In this document: positions 32,395-42,284 of the stretch, one piece after another
How positions within the stretch are numbered: the first letter of the stretch is position 1
Layout of the letters: each line of letters starts with the position of its first letter
Origin: Phascolarctos cinereus
Lineage: Eukaryota; Chordata; Mammalia; Diprotodontia; Phascolarctidae
Length of the DNA stretch: 64,000 bases
Direction of reading: 5' to 3'
NCBI RefSeq assembly: GCF_002099425.1
Contig: NW_018344159.1
Coordinates: forward strand, 5,330,501-5,394,500
The notes under the pieces: model-generated
What the model saw: the letters and a program-made list of their open reading frames with translations, nothing else
The model's database searches: none
Told to the model about the DNA's origin: nothing
Program-made: the position numbers and the translations under genes

Positions 32395-32610
32395 TATTTT
32401 CCAAATTATATCACCATGGGGGGAGGGTAGAAAAAAGAAGAAAAAAAGAAATTTACCTGATAATTTTGTTGTATATTTGAAACAAATAGCAAGTTGTGTT
32501 TAGCAGATTTACATTGTCACATATAATCACCTTTTTTTTTATTGTACTGTGTTATGGAAATGCTTCTTTTTTCCATAAATATGTATTAATGTAAAAAAAT
32601 AAAAGGGAAA
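32395..32610 (+). mobile_element. L1 LINE 3' UTR, type B
   Basis: 'tcaccatggggggagggtag', 'agcagatttacattgtcaca' and 'gttatggaaatgcttctttt', ending in an A-rich tail. Confidence 0.75.
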
Positions 32611-32799
32611 AACTATATCACCAGAAACACGATTTCTCTTGTATGTATTTGGTTTGTACTAGTTATTCTTCTTGACTTCCTCTTGCACTTCCACTTAATT
32701 TTCTTTACATAGCACATTAGATACTGAGATTTGAAGAGTCTGAATGAGGTAGTTCGAGTAGGATCCTGTGATGAGATAGGATACCCCCGGAATATTGTA

Positions 32800-32880
32800 A
32801 ATAACAATAGCTCATGTTTGTATTGTGCCTTAAGGTTTATAAAACACTATCCTTAAAACAAACTCATGAGGGTTCCATTT
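32800..32880 (-). mobile_element. MIR SINE tail fragment
   Basis: 'gccttaaggtttataaaaca' is the complement of the MIR 3' region. Confidence 0.5.
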
Positions 32881-33199
32881 TCCATGTCTTTGTTGTTCTT
32901 GTTCCATATTTATCTGCAAGTGCTTTGGGGATGGGCTGGTTTGGTTGTCAGTCTTTTTGCAGACTCATGTTGCCTTTTTCCATGCTTTGAAAATTTATGA
33001 CATAGTACTTTTTGTAATCTTTCTTCATTTGCAATCTATTTATTATCCTTGACAAGGAGATCAGGTACCTACTAGCTGAGGTGGTTTCTGGGTTCTTTTG
33101 GTGTGGTGATTGTTTTGTAATGACTTAACCTTGTGTTGGGAGCAGTGATAATCAGAATGGACTTACAAAGTTGTGGATACATGTATTGTCTGTAGACTA

Positions 33200-33440
33200 T
33201 AGGGTATCTAGGTAATGCAATGGATAGAGCGCTGGGCTTGGAATCAGGAAGACTTATCATTGCAAATTCAAATTTGACCTCAGACACTTACCAATTGTGT
33301 GACCCTGGGCAAGTCACTTAACCCTGTGTACCTCAGTTGCCTCATCTGTGAAATGAGCTAGAGAAGGAAATGGCAAGCCACTCCAGTATCTTTGTCAAGA
33401 GTTGGGCATGACTGAAAATGACTGAGCAATAATAACAAGG
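33200..33440 (+). mobile_element. Mar-1 CORE-SINE, near full length
   Basis: 'tatctaggtaatgcaatgga', 'accaattgtgtgaccctggg', 'gaaatggcaagccactccag' and 'gcatgactgaaaatgactga'. Confidence 0.9.
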
Positions 33441-33559
33441 AGAAAGAAAATAGCAAGATTAACATACCCAGGTAGTCTTAGGTGACTGTAGGTCATCCAG
33501 AACTGGGGAGACATCCAAGAACCTTAGTTCGTCCTGAAGAAGCCCTTGAATAGCCATCA

Positions 33560-33790
33560 TTGTTAGAAAGTTTTGCATTATCTAATCTGTCCTAACTCTT
33601 AATTTCTACACCTTCCACTCATTGTTCCCAATCCACCATCTGGAGTCAAAAGAACAACTTATCTCTCCATATTGAGAGCCCATAGAGTATTTGAAGACAC
33701 AGTCATACCCTCCCTCACACTGCCCCCCCATCCTGAACATTTTCTTCTAATTTCTTCAGCCAATTCTTGTTTTTAAAGATGTCACTTGTT
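33560..33790 (-). mobile_element. CR1/L3-type LINE 3' end
   Basis: The complement of the block at 10.7-11.1 kb: 'ctggagtcaaaagaacaact', 'agagtatttgaagacacagt' and 'ttcttctaatttcttcagcc'. Confidence 0.6.
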
Positions 33791-34501
33791 TTGTCAATGC
33801 TATTTTTTTTATAATTTATTTAAAGTCAGTTAGTTATAGTTAAAACAAACAGATATTAATCTTAACCCCAATCCTAACCTGACCCCCAACATTTTTTCAT
33901 ACTTACATGCTCTTCAATGACAATACAATAAATTATCTAAAGGATTTTTCTGTGCTGGCACAAACATAGAGATGCTGGTTAATGCTTCCAGATAAGCATA
34001 AAGGCTTTCAGAACACATGTACTTTATTTCAGGTTGCTTTATTTTCACTCTCTATTTTTTTGTTTTTGAGAGAGCTTTAAACTTTGTTGTAACTGTTATT
34101 GTTAATCCATCCAACATAAAAAATAACATTTGTTTAAACATCATGGAGAACATTAAAAAACAACAAATCAATGTTATGAAATGCAGCCCACCAAAAGAAG
34201 CTGAATGTTTTTCTCTGACCCTTTATTTCACACCCCAAATGGTAGTTTTATTTACAAGATAATCACAATGTCACCTATTCTCAATATCACATATCTGGAT
34301 CTTAGGCAGGGTTAACTTAACTGAAATGCTTCCTCACAAGAATGTCTCGACAATTTCTTTTTCAGTATGACACTAAAATTTAAAGAGTCTGTACTGTTTA
34401 AATTTTCTTTCACATAGATTCTATTCTTAAAGGAAGCCTTTGATTGTGCTGCAAAACATTTTTTTTAAATTTCCTTTTCTTTTAAATAAGGTCTCCCAGT
34501 G
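33791..34501. other. No recognised feature
   Basis: About 710 AT-rich bases. The 81-codon frame (34,017-34,262) looks like chance. Confidence 0.4.
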
Positions 34502-34509
34502 CTAAGTGG

Positions 34510-34664
34510 GCAGCTAGGTGGCGCAATGGTTTGAGTACTAGGCTTAAAATCAGGTAATGGCAAACCACTCCAGTATCTTTGCTAAGAAAACCCCTCAAAA
34601 TGGGATTACACAGAGCCAGATATGACTGAAATGACTGAACAACAACAACAAATGACAAATAGAA
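34510..34664 (+). mobile_element. Mar-1 SINE lacking its CORE
   Basis: The head 'gcagctaggtggcgcaatgg' runs to about 34,552 and then jumps directly to the BovB-like tail 'aatggcaaaccactccagta', skipping about 100 bases including the whole CORE. The short repeat ctaagtgg (34,502-34,509 and 34,665-34,672) may be its TSD. Confidence 0.8.
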
Positions 34665-34672
34665 CTAAGTGG

Positions 34673-35660
34673 TCTAGATGGCTTTTTAAATTTAAATTTA
34701 AGGCATCTGCCTGAAAATGAAAACAATGTTTTACGCACCTCATTTTAGAATTTTTCAGAATGTTTTGTAAAAGAGTTTGATTTCTTATGTTATAAGAAGT
34801 ATCTAATCAAAAGTAGTAAGGGGTGAAAATAATAACTATAATTTCTTTCCAATTATTTCCTTCCAACTTTTTTATTCATGAAGCCCAATGTGCTTACAAA
34901 ATATGCTGCCTTTTCTGAGACTTTTCTGACTAATTGGGGCCATACTCAGAGTACAGTGATTTGTCCTAGTAGGAATATGAGTGCTTCAACGAGGACTAGA
35001 CAAATAAATACCCAGATTTTTTGAAGGGAATAGCAGAGGTCCAATTTCCATCAATCTTCCCTAACCTTCACATTGGCTCCAACTCCCTCCTAATTCTTAG
35101 ACCTTCACCTGCTCATAAGATAGCACTGCCAGCAAAGAGTCTATATGCATTGGTTCTCCAATTTCTCTATTTAGATGTAAACCCATAACTCCCTAGGGGA
35201 GACATTCAGCTATAGTATGTAAAGATAATGGTGATAATAAAGGCCCAGAATGATACAGAGCAGACATGCTGGTGACATTGTGTAACTTATAAGAAAATCC
35301 CATCCACTCTTAGAGTTAAAAGGCCTGCACAACCTGCTCTTTTAGTCCCTCCGAGTGTCCGTTTCTCTTGGATACACTAATGATGTAGCATCTTTTGGCA
35401 CTGGCCAGAAAAAAACACTAGTAATGAGAAGGCAGGAGAAAAATGGGTAACCTGACTAGTCTTTGTACACATTGATTTATTCCTTTCTTTTTAGCTAAGA
35501 TGCCTTGAAGAGATGTCTGTTTAAAAAAATCAGATATTTTAGTAACACACAAGAGAACAAGAATTTAGAGAAATTTCATCCCCTAAAAATTAGCGTTTCT
35601 GATACTAGCCTCTGATACCCGTAAGGAGCAGTATTTATGTCAACTGCCATTACTAGAAAA
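34673..35660. other. No recognised feature
   Basis: Nearly 1 kb with no element I can name. Confidence 0.4.
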
Positions 35661-35661
35661 A

Positions 35662-35840
35662 TATATTTAGAGTTTGAAAAATCATCCATCCATCTCATTA
35701 TACACATAGGGAAACTGAGACTCATAAAAGTTAAGTGATTTGCCCATTGTCACATGGGTGGTAAATGACAGAGGTAGGATTTGAATCCTTATCATCATAT
35801 TTCAAAGCTAGATATCTTCTTACTGTACCCTGTCGCCTAT
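35662..35840 (-). mobile_element. MIR SINE
   Basis: 'tacacatagggaaactgaga', 'aagtgatttgcccattgtca' and 'aggtaggatttgaatcctta'. Confidence 0.8.
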
Positions 35841-36049
35841 TTGAAAACTACAATAATGCTATGCACACGCTCATCATATCCAATTTTATGCAAAGGGATA
35901 GTTTTGCTGATTCCACATTTCTATAATGCCTGTGTCACCGAACAAATAGTGGCAAGAGGTGAGGTTGTAATGCCTGGTCAATGACCTTAGCAGCTTCTAT
36001 TTCCAGCCATCACAAATGTTGAGTGAATACAAAGTAACAGGTGATTTTG

Positions 36050-36240
36050 GTGTTTGTTTAGTTGTTTTCAGTTATGTCTGACTCTTTGTGATCCCATTTT
36101 GGGTTTTCTTAAGCAAAGATACTGGAGTGGTTTGCCATTACCTTTTCCAGCTCATTTTTCCAGATGAGGAAGCTGTGGCACTCAGGTTAAATGACTTGCC
36201 CAGGGTCACACAGCTAGTGTCTGAGACCAGATTTCTGCAA
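36050..36240 (-). mobile_element. Mar-1 SINE, head missing
   Basis: 'gtttagttgttttcagttat', 'ggtttgccattaccttttcc' and 'ttgcccagggtcacacagct'. It stops before the tRNA-like head and a (GT)n array follows closely. Confidence 0.85.
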
Positions 36241-36267
36241 GTACAAGAAGCAGTGGTGGTGGTAGTG

Positions 36268-36320
<53 letters not shown>
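36268..36320. repeat. (GT)n microsatellite
   Basis: About 25 GT units, producing Val/Cys-rich frames. Confidence 0.98.
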
Positions 36321-36323
<3 letters not shown>

Positions 36324-38366
36324 TCTTCACCCTTTCTTCTCTGGAGCCATTAATGGTTATCTTGGGGACAGAAGCAAATGGGATCTGTATATGTTCACCT
36401 GGATAATTCCCTGTTTTTTCTCTTTATTTTCCCCTTTCTGAGCATAGGTCAGAGAACACAGGACCCTGACAGTAGACTTTTCAAGCCCTAGAGATACAGG
36501 CAGCCTAGACAATGGTTGAGTATTCTGAAGAAGCACAGCTACAGGTGCTCACTCACATGGCTAATGAAAGGAAGTTCATGATTAATATCATTTGTGAACC
36601 AGTACCTACTAGACAGAGGAGGGACCATTTTTACACCAATATAATTCCAGAATGTAGCTTTCTAGCCAGACAAAAGAGATTTCTTAAGCAGCATGAGTCC
36701 TGGGTGATGCCTTGTGAGTAACTCCAGTTTTCTGAGCATTGTGTTTTGGAGAGAGGAGAAAGTTGCCTGCAGTAGAATGTAGCATAGGATCTAGATTCTG
36801 ACAAGTAAGTTATTGCAGATAGACCAGGCACAATGAGAAAGAGCTTGCCTGTCTAGCAGTTCCCAAGCATATTTTCCTCCTAAATGGAGTGTAAAACTTG
36901 GGGTGGCATTATGAGTCCTGTTGAGGGAAGAGGGTGGGAGTGGAGAACTCTGGAGAAAATAAGAGATTTACCTGAAATGTCAGGGTGTTATTCTGGGGCA
37001 GCCCCAAGTTCAAAATTCTCCTTTTCTATGAGGTCTTACTTTTCCACCAGGGTCTACTCAGTGCTAAGAGTTGGTCTCTCCTCCCCTCCAAAAGAAACTC
37101 TCCCATTAACACCCAAACCCTTTACAATAATTCAGCAGTACCTTTCTTTAGAAACATAAAGAAAATATCTTTTTTAACATCCACATAATAAGAGAGGTCA
37201 AAAAGTCACAGGAAATATGGGAGGACAGAATGGATATCTCTTAAGAATTCCAGAAGAAATACCTTGACTAAGAAACCATTAACTTGTGGCCATTAATGAA
37301 AATGGAGGAAATGGTTTTTGCATCTTTGCAGATGCATTCAGTAACTCTCCCAGGTCACCCAGAACCATTTAGATAATATCTCTTGCACTAAGCAGAAGTT
37401 CTTTCTGTTTCTGCTAACATAAATGACGGTCAGATAATAGTGGTTTTGTTTACTAGGGCTATCCAAGCAGAACAACAATAGAGCATTAAAAAAAAATGTA
37501 GTCTAGGGTGTGTGGGAAGGGGTGGGTGCTGGTGTAAAAATAAAGAAAAAATGTTATTTTATTTTAAAAATGTATAATATTTTAAAATATGAAGTATTTT
37601 TATTTTATTATCTATTCTTAGCCTCAAAATATTTTTCAAAATGATGAAATTGGAAATGTGACACTAACCAAAGTAATTACTATATCAAAGTGAGACTTCT
37701 GTTACATGGGGCTAGATAAAATCAACTGGTTTTGAAACTCTAACTGTAGTATCACTTACAAGAATAAAAGCAAGTAAAGTGAAATATTTTAATTTTTTAG
37801 AAATGAAATTAATGTTATATGAGGCTATGGAAAAAAAGTTTCTGAGACTAGGCTGGTTATGAGACTATCATTACCCATGTGGAAGGAGAAACCTAGGGGC
37901 AGGGTATAAATGAGTGTGCCTGCTTAACATGGGGAAGTGCCATAGAATATGACTAGGGGAGTTTTTATTTTCAGAGATACAAATGCAAAATGGCTTCTGG
38001 CCATCATACTGCTTTCCATGATGAGACCTGATGATAAAGCTGTGCCACCAGATGAAAGTAGTGTTAGAGGCCAGCTGTAGATTTAAGTGGCCATGAGAGA
38101 AGTGAAAAGAACACAATTGGCAGTAGGCAGAGAAAGGACGAATTCACAGCCTTGATACAGATTCCTGGTGAAGGATTCCTAGCTGCCCTTGGGGAGGTTT
38201 GATTTTTAGCACCCAAACTGTGTTTTTCTAATGTCTCAATGTTGGCTTGCTTACAGACCAAAAGGAATGTGGGCTATCTGTTTTGGGGAAGGAGCCAGGA
38301 ACTAAAGTGATTTTATTCCATTCGCTTCCCCACTCCACCCCCACCCCATGGTTATTCTTAAAGAAT

Positions 38367-38368
<2 letters not shown>
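36321..38368. other. Repeat-poor 2-kb block
   Basis: No transposon is recognised in about 2 kb, which is unusual for this window. Frames of 60-91 codons overlap on both strands and show no domain. It may hold unique non-coding DNA. Confidence 0.4.

Positions 38369-38369
<1 letters not shown>

Positions 38370-38412
<43 letters not shown>
38370..38412. repeat. (TG)n microsatellite
   Basis: About 21 TG units followed by tgcgcgcatg alternating purine-pyrimidine sequence. Confidence 0.98.
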
Positions 38413-38420
<8 letters not shown>

Positions 38421-38607
38421 TGTGCATGTGTTGTGTGAGTTAAATATTATTAAAACACAGTAGAGAAGGGAAGAAGGCAAAATTTCCGTTGGATGGGCTA
38501 AGACAATATTATAATTGGATAAACCCAATACTCCAAACCACATGATAAAGAAAAGGCATATAGCCATCTGCCAAAGAAATGGCCTTAGAGAGCATGGATT
38601 TATCCTA

Positions 38608-38626
38608 TAGTGCCCTCTGGTGGTGG
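38608..38626 (-). promoter_or_regulatory. CTCF-like binding motif
   Basis: tagtgccctctggtggtgg is the complement of a good match to the CTCF core (CCACCAG-AGGGC). It lies outside any repeat that I can recognise, about 190 bases after a (TG)n array. Occupancy is unknown. Confidence 0.45.
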
Positions 38627-38684
38627 GTGGAGTTTGGGTGAATGCGGGATTGACAGTGTTCCCTGCTCAGTAGTAACACGTAGT

Positions 38685-38910
38685 TAAACTTGGGTTTCAG
38701 TGGTCACAGTGCTGGACATGGAGTCAGAAAGAAATCGTTTACTAGCTGTGTGACCCTGGGGAAATCATTTAACCTCTCAGCCTCAGTTTCCTCATCTATA
38801 AAGTAGGGATAATAATAGTATCTACCTTCTGGAGTTTGTTGTGAGGATCAAATGAAACAGTACGTATGAAGTGCTTTGCAAACTTTAAATTACTCTATAT
38901 TGTTATATAC
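38685..38910 (+). mobile_element. MIR SINE, near full length
   Basis: 'actagctgtgtgaccctggg', 'cctcagtttcctcatctata', 'agggataataatagtatcta' and 'gaagtgctttgcaaacttta'. Confidence 0.9.
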
Positions 38911-38983
38911 AACGTTGATGTTCCAATCTGCCTTTTTTTTTTGGCCTGTTTCCAAAATGGGAACGCTAATCAATAAAAGAGAG

Positions 38984-39240
38984 GCAGCAAAGTGGCACAG
39001 TGGATAGAGTACCAGGTCTGAAGTCAGGAAGACTCATCTTACTGAGTTCAAATCTAGCCTCAGACACTTAACTAGACGTGTGACCCTGGGCAAGTCACTT
39101 CACCCTATCTCCCTTAGTTTCTCATCTGTAAAATGAGCCAGAGAAGGAAATGGTAAATCACTCCAGGATCTTTGCCAAGGAAATCTCAAATGGGGTCACA
39201 GAGTTGTCCGTGACTGAGACAGCAGACCATGACAACAATC
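38984..39240 (+). mobile_element. Mar-1 CORE-SINE, full length
   Basis: Head 'gcagcaaagtggcacagtgg', CORE, BovB-like tail 'ggtcacagagttgtccgtga' and 'gacaacaatc' end. Confidence 0.9.
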
Positions 39241-39600
39241 AATGATGCATCGGAGATCAAGGGTAGTAGAACCTATCCCTAAGTAGATTAAAGCCAAGAC
39301 AGTTGCCAGAGGCTCTGAGAGCTTAGAGGTTGTCCAAAATCATGCTGCAAAATCAGTGCCAAATATTTGATTTGAATCAATCTCCAGCATTATAGCCACA
39401 GCACCCACACTGCTTAAATCTGGGGTGGCAAGCTTTTTAGAATTTAGCACCTGCTTTTAGATTCTGTATAAATGAAAATCATTTTGATGTAAATTCAATC
39501 AGTAAATTTGTAACTATTTTCTAAATAAGCAATACTTTTAAATATAATATGGAAAATAAAATACACTTTATAAGTAATATATATGATAATACTTCAAAAG
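39241..39600. other. No confident feature; possible old hAT
   Basis: AT-rich. 'ggggtggcaagctttttaga' near 39,422 resembles a hAT start, but no matching end was found. Confidence 0.3.
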
Positions 39601-39927
39601 GGGCTATGACCCTTTCATACTTTCAGCTGCTCTCCTGACTCTCTGGACTTTGTCTATCATGCCACAGAAACCTTTTTACCCTATAAGTTCATCTCACTCC
39701 TGGATGTTTCACGCTGGAAATATCGGTCACCTCTGTGTTCTCTTCCTCTGACTGGCTGGTTCTTACACAACCTCCATTTTAAGGAAATTTTAAGGCCACC
39801 TATAGCTTCCTTCCTCTCCAGGCTGCCCTCTTGACTCTGGACTTTCTGTACCATGCCCCGGGTGAGTTCTTCTCTCCACCCCTAATCATTTCAGCTTCCT
39901 TTTTTATGTTACTTTCTCCAATTAGAA

Positions 39928-40549
39928 CAGAAGTTCCCAAACTTATTTGGCTTACCACTCCCTTTTTAAAAAAAATTACTCAGCGTCTCCCTCCCTGGAA
40001 ATCTACTTTCTTTAAACATTATTGGTTATTTTTTTGAAATTTGCAGCATTTAAAAATATAAAATAATTTTTTTTAAAAAAAGATGTATCAAATTTAATAA
40101 TTTATTGTAAATTTGTGGGGTTTTCCTGCATTGAAATTTTGATGATGCATTTGCATCATGTAACCATATAGTATCATACTGTAAACAAGTCATTACACAT
40201 ACATATTCCTGGCCATGCATGCTGGATTTCCTGACAATGTGGGACAAGCTTGCCTGCCAACATTTGCTTGTTAACACCTGTTGGTAGACTTGACCACTGA
40301 TCGGTTATAACTTGCATTTTGTGTGTTTATTTAGAAAATAACTTAATCACTATAACTTTAGCTCTGTTACACAACAGATGAAATATACAGTTTTTCAAAA
40401 TTTTTTTCTTTCCTTATGCTTTCACTGTCCTCTTATTTTTATTCAACACCACCCAATTGAACCTGAGGCTACCACTGCCTCACTTCTCTCCCCACCCCAT
40501 CATTCCAGCACCCCCCAGGGGCTGGTATCACTCACTTTGGGAACCTATG
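39928..40549 (+). mobile_element. hAT DNA transposon, 622 bp, perfect TSD
   Basis: Starts 'cagaagttcccaaacttatt' and ends 'cactttgggaacctatg', which are hAT-type inverted termini (CA-AGGTTCCCAAA and its complement). The exact 8-bp duplication aattagaa flanks it (39,920-39,927 and 40,550-40,557). No transposase frame is present, so it moved in trans. Confidence 0.9.
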
Positions 40550-40631
40550 AATTAGAATGTAAGCTTCTTGGGGACAGGGACTATATTTCTTTCTACTGTA
40601 TTTGTATTCCCAGAACTTAGTACCATGCAAA

Positions 40632-40878
40632 TTTTGTTGTATCATTTCAGTCTTATTCAACTCTTTGTGAACCCATTTGGAGTTTTCTGGGCAGAGATAC
40701 CAGAGTGGTTTGTCATTTCCTTCTGCAGCTCATTTTACGTATGAGGAAACTAAGACGAACAGGGTTAAGTGACTTGCCTAGGGTCACACAGCTAGTAAGT
40801 GGCTGAAGTTAGATTTGAACTCAGGAACAGGAGTCTTTCTGATTCTAAGTCCAGAGCACTATCCACTGCACAGCCTAG
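40632..40878 (-). mobile_element. Mar-1 CORE-SINE inside the LINE
   Basis: 'ttttgttgtatcatttcagt', 'ggttaagtgacttgcctagg' and 'ctatccactgcacagcctag'. Confidence 0.85.
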
Positions 40879-40960
40879 ACCAGACAAATAATATGTAAAC
40901 GAGCATTTATTAAGTACTAGGCAAACAGTATGTACTTAATAAATGCTTCTTTACTTGACA

Positions 40961-41366
40961 ACATAGTAAATCCTCTCCCTGAGCTGCTGTGCAAAAATAT
41001 TATAACTTGGATGCCATTTATTTATACTAAACTATAAATAATGCACTTACAACTTACAGATACACTTTCTAAACTCACAGAGACTTCAGGTCAGTAAAAG
41101 TCCTTAAGAAATGTTGGATATATTTCAATCTTTCCAAACATGTACTTAAAAATATATACAATCAAAACCAGAATCTCCCCCCCACATCATTGCTTCGAAA
41201 TTTTCAGAGAAAGACTAAAAAGTGAAAATGAAAATCTAGTTAATCAAACCAATTGATTTGTCTACATATTACCATAAAGCTAGTTTTACTGGTTATTTTT
41301 CATTGTTTGACTGATTCTTTTTCTTTTTATTAAGGACCTGACTGATCGGTTAGCATCATTAGTTAG
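40961..41366. other. No recognised feature
   Basis: About 400 AT-rich bases without a recognised element. Confidence 0.35.
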
Positions 41367-41367
41367 C

Positions 41368-41455
41368 TCATACTCATAGAATTTCAGAGTTGGAAAAAAC
41401 TGCAAAGGCCATCTAGTCCAACCTACACCTGGCAAAGAGTCTACTCTGCAATATC
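41368..41455 (-). mobile_element. CR1/L3-type LINE 3' tip
   Basis: 'catagaatttcagagttgga' and 'ggccatctagtccaacctac' are the complement of the CR1/L3 terminus. Confidence 0.6.
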
Positions 41456-41723
41456 TGTAAGTATTAAACAGTCTGCTTGACATTTAAGAAGGAAAATATT
41501 TTTAATTCGAAGATATTTGTTGTGGAACAGCAAGGAGAGTATGGAGGAGGAAGCTCTAATAATCTCCTGCTTACCTTTTCTGGAAGAGCCTCCTCTGTGC
41601 AAATATAAAATAGAGAAGTACAGAGCAACTATATTGACTGGTCTGGTTATTCTGTTATTAATTAATAGAACCTTAGGAGCTTTTAGAAAGTTTGCAATAA
41701 TCATTGGTGAGGACACTCTAAAT

Positions 41724-41908
41724 CAGTGGTATCAAACTCAAATAGAAAAAGATCCCTCCAGCCAGCATCTCGACTTGGAAAACCAGAAATTAAGATTATG
41801 TTGTATTATATTTCTCATTTATTTTGTGAAAACATTTGCCAATTAAATTTTAAGCTGGTTCTGGCTACATGTGACAGTGGTCTGAGGGCCCTGGGTTTGA
41901 TACCTCTT
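41724..41908 (+). mobile_element. Non-autonomous hAT transposon, 185 bp
   Basis: 'cagtggtatcaaactcaaat' start and 'ctgggtttgatacctctt' end form inverted termini. Flanks ctctaaat and ttcttaat match at 6/8. Same family as 9,824-10,039. Confidence 0.8.
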
Positions 41909-42032
41909 TTCTTAATACTGTGGCAGTGCCTACAATGGTAAAAGCTTGGCCAAACTTTAATGTCTGAATTCTTACCTTTCCCGCCTCTCTACTCCTCATG
42001 TAGCTTATTTCATTTTGAAATACTTGGGTTTT

Positions 42033-42225
42033 AGGAAGACAATGTAGGAAGGCAATTGGAATTGAAGACAGAAGTCTAAGGTTCAAATTCCAGGTCTAAT
42101 ATTGTTACCTGTTTGACCTTGTGTGAGTTGTAACTTTTGTGGGGCTTAGTTTCATTATCTGTCAAAATGAAGGGTTGGATTAGAAGACCTCTAAGGTACA
42201 TTCTAGTTTTAAATCTATTGATCCC
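42033..42225 (+). mobile_element. MIR3 SINE
   Basis: 'agaagtctaaggttcaaatt', 'ttcattatctgtcaaaatga' and 'gacctctaaggtacattcta'. Confidence 0.8.
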
Positions 42226-42284
42226 CTAAATTTGAAAAATGTTAATAGAAACTTAAAGGTCTCCTCAGGGATTTCAGTGAATAT

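Larger units (their letters stand above)
39601..40960 (+). mobile_element. CR1/L2-group LINE 3' end with two nested elements
   Basis: The LINE arms are 39,601-39,927 ('ttcagcttccttttttatgt'), 40,550-40,631 ('gtaagcttcttggggacagg') and about 40,900-40,960 ('tatgtacttaataaatgctt'). A hAT element and then a Mar-1 separate them. Confidence 0.7.

Noticed and set aside
38228-38567. Thr-His and Cys-Val repeat frames
   Set aside because: Translations of the (TG)n microsatellite.
38940-39250. 'aatcaat' on both sides of the Mar-1 at 38,984 as a TSD
   Set aside because: Only seven bases, offset from the SINE ends, in AT-rich DNA. Could be chance.
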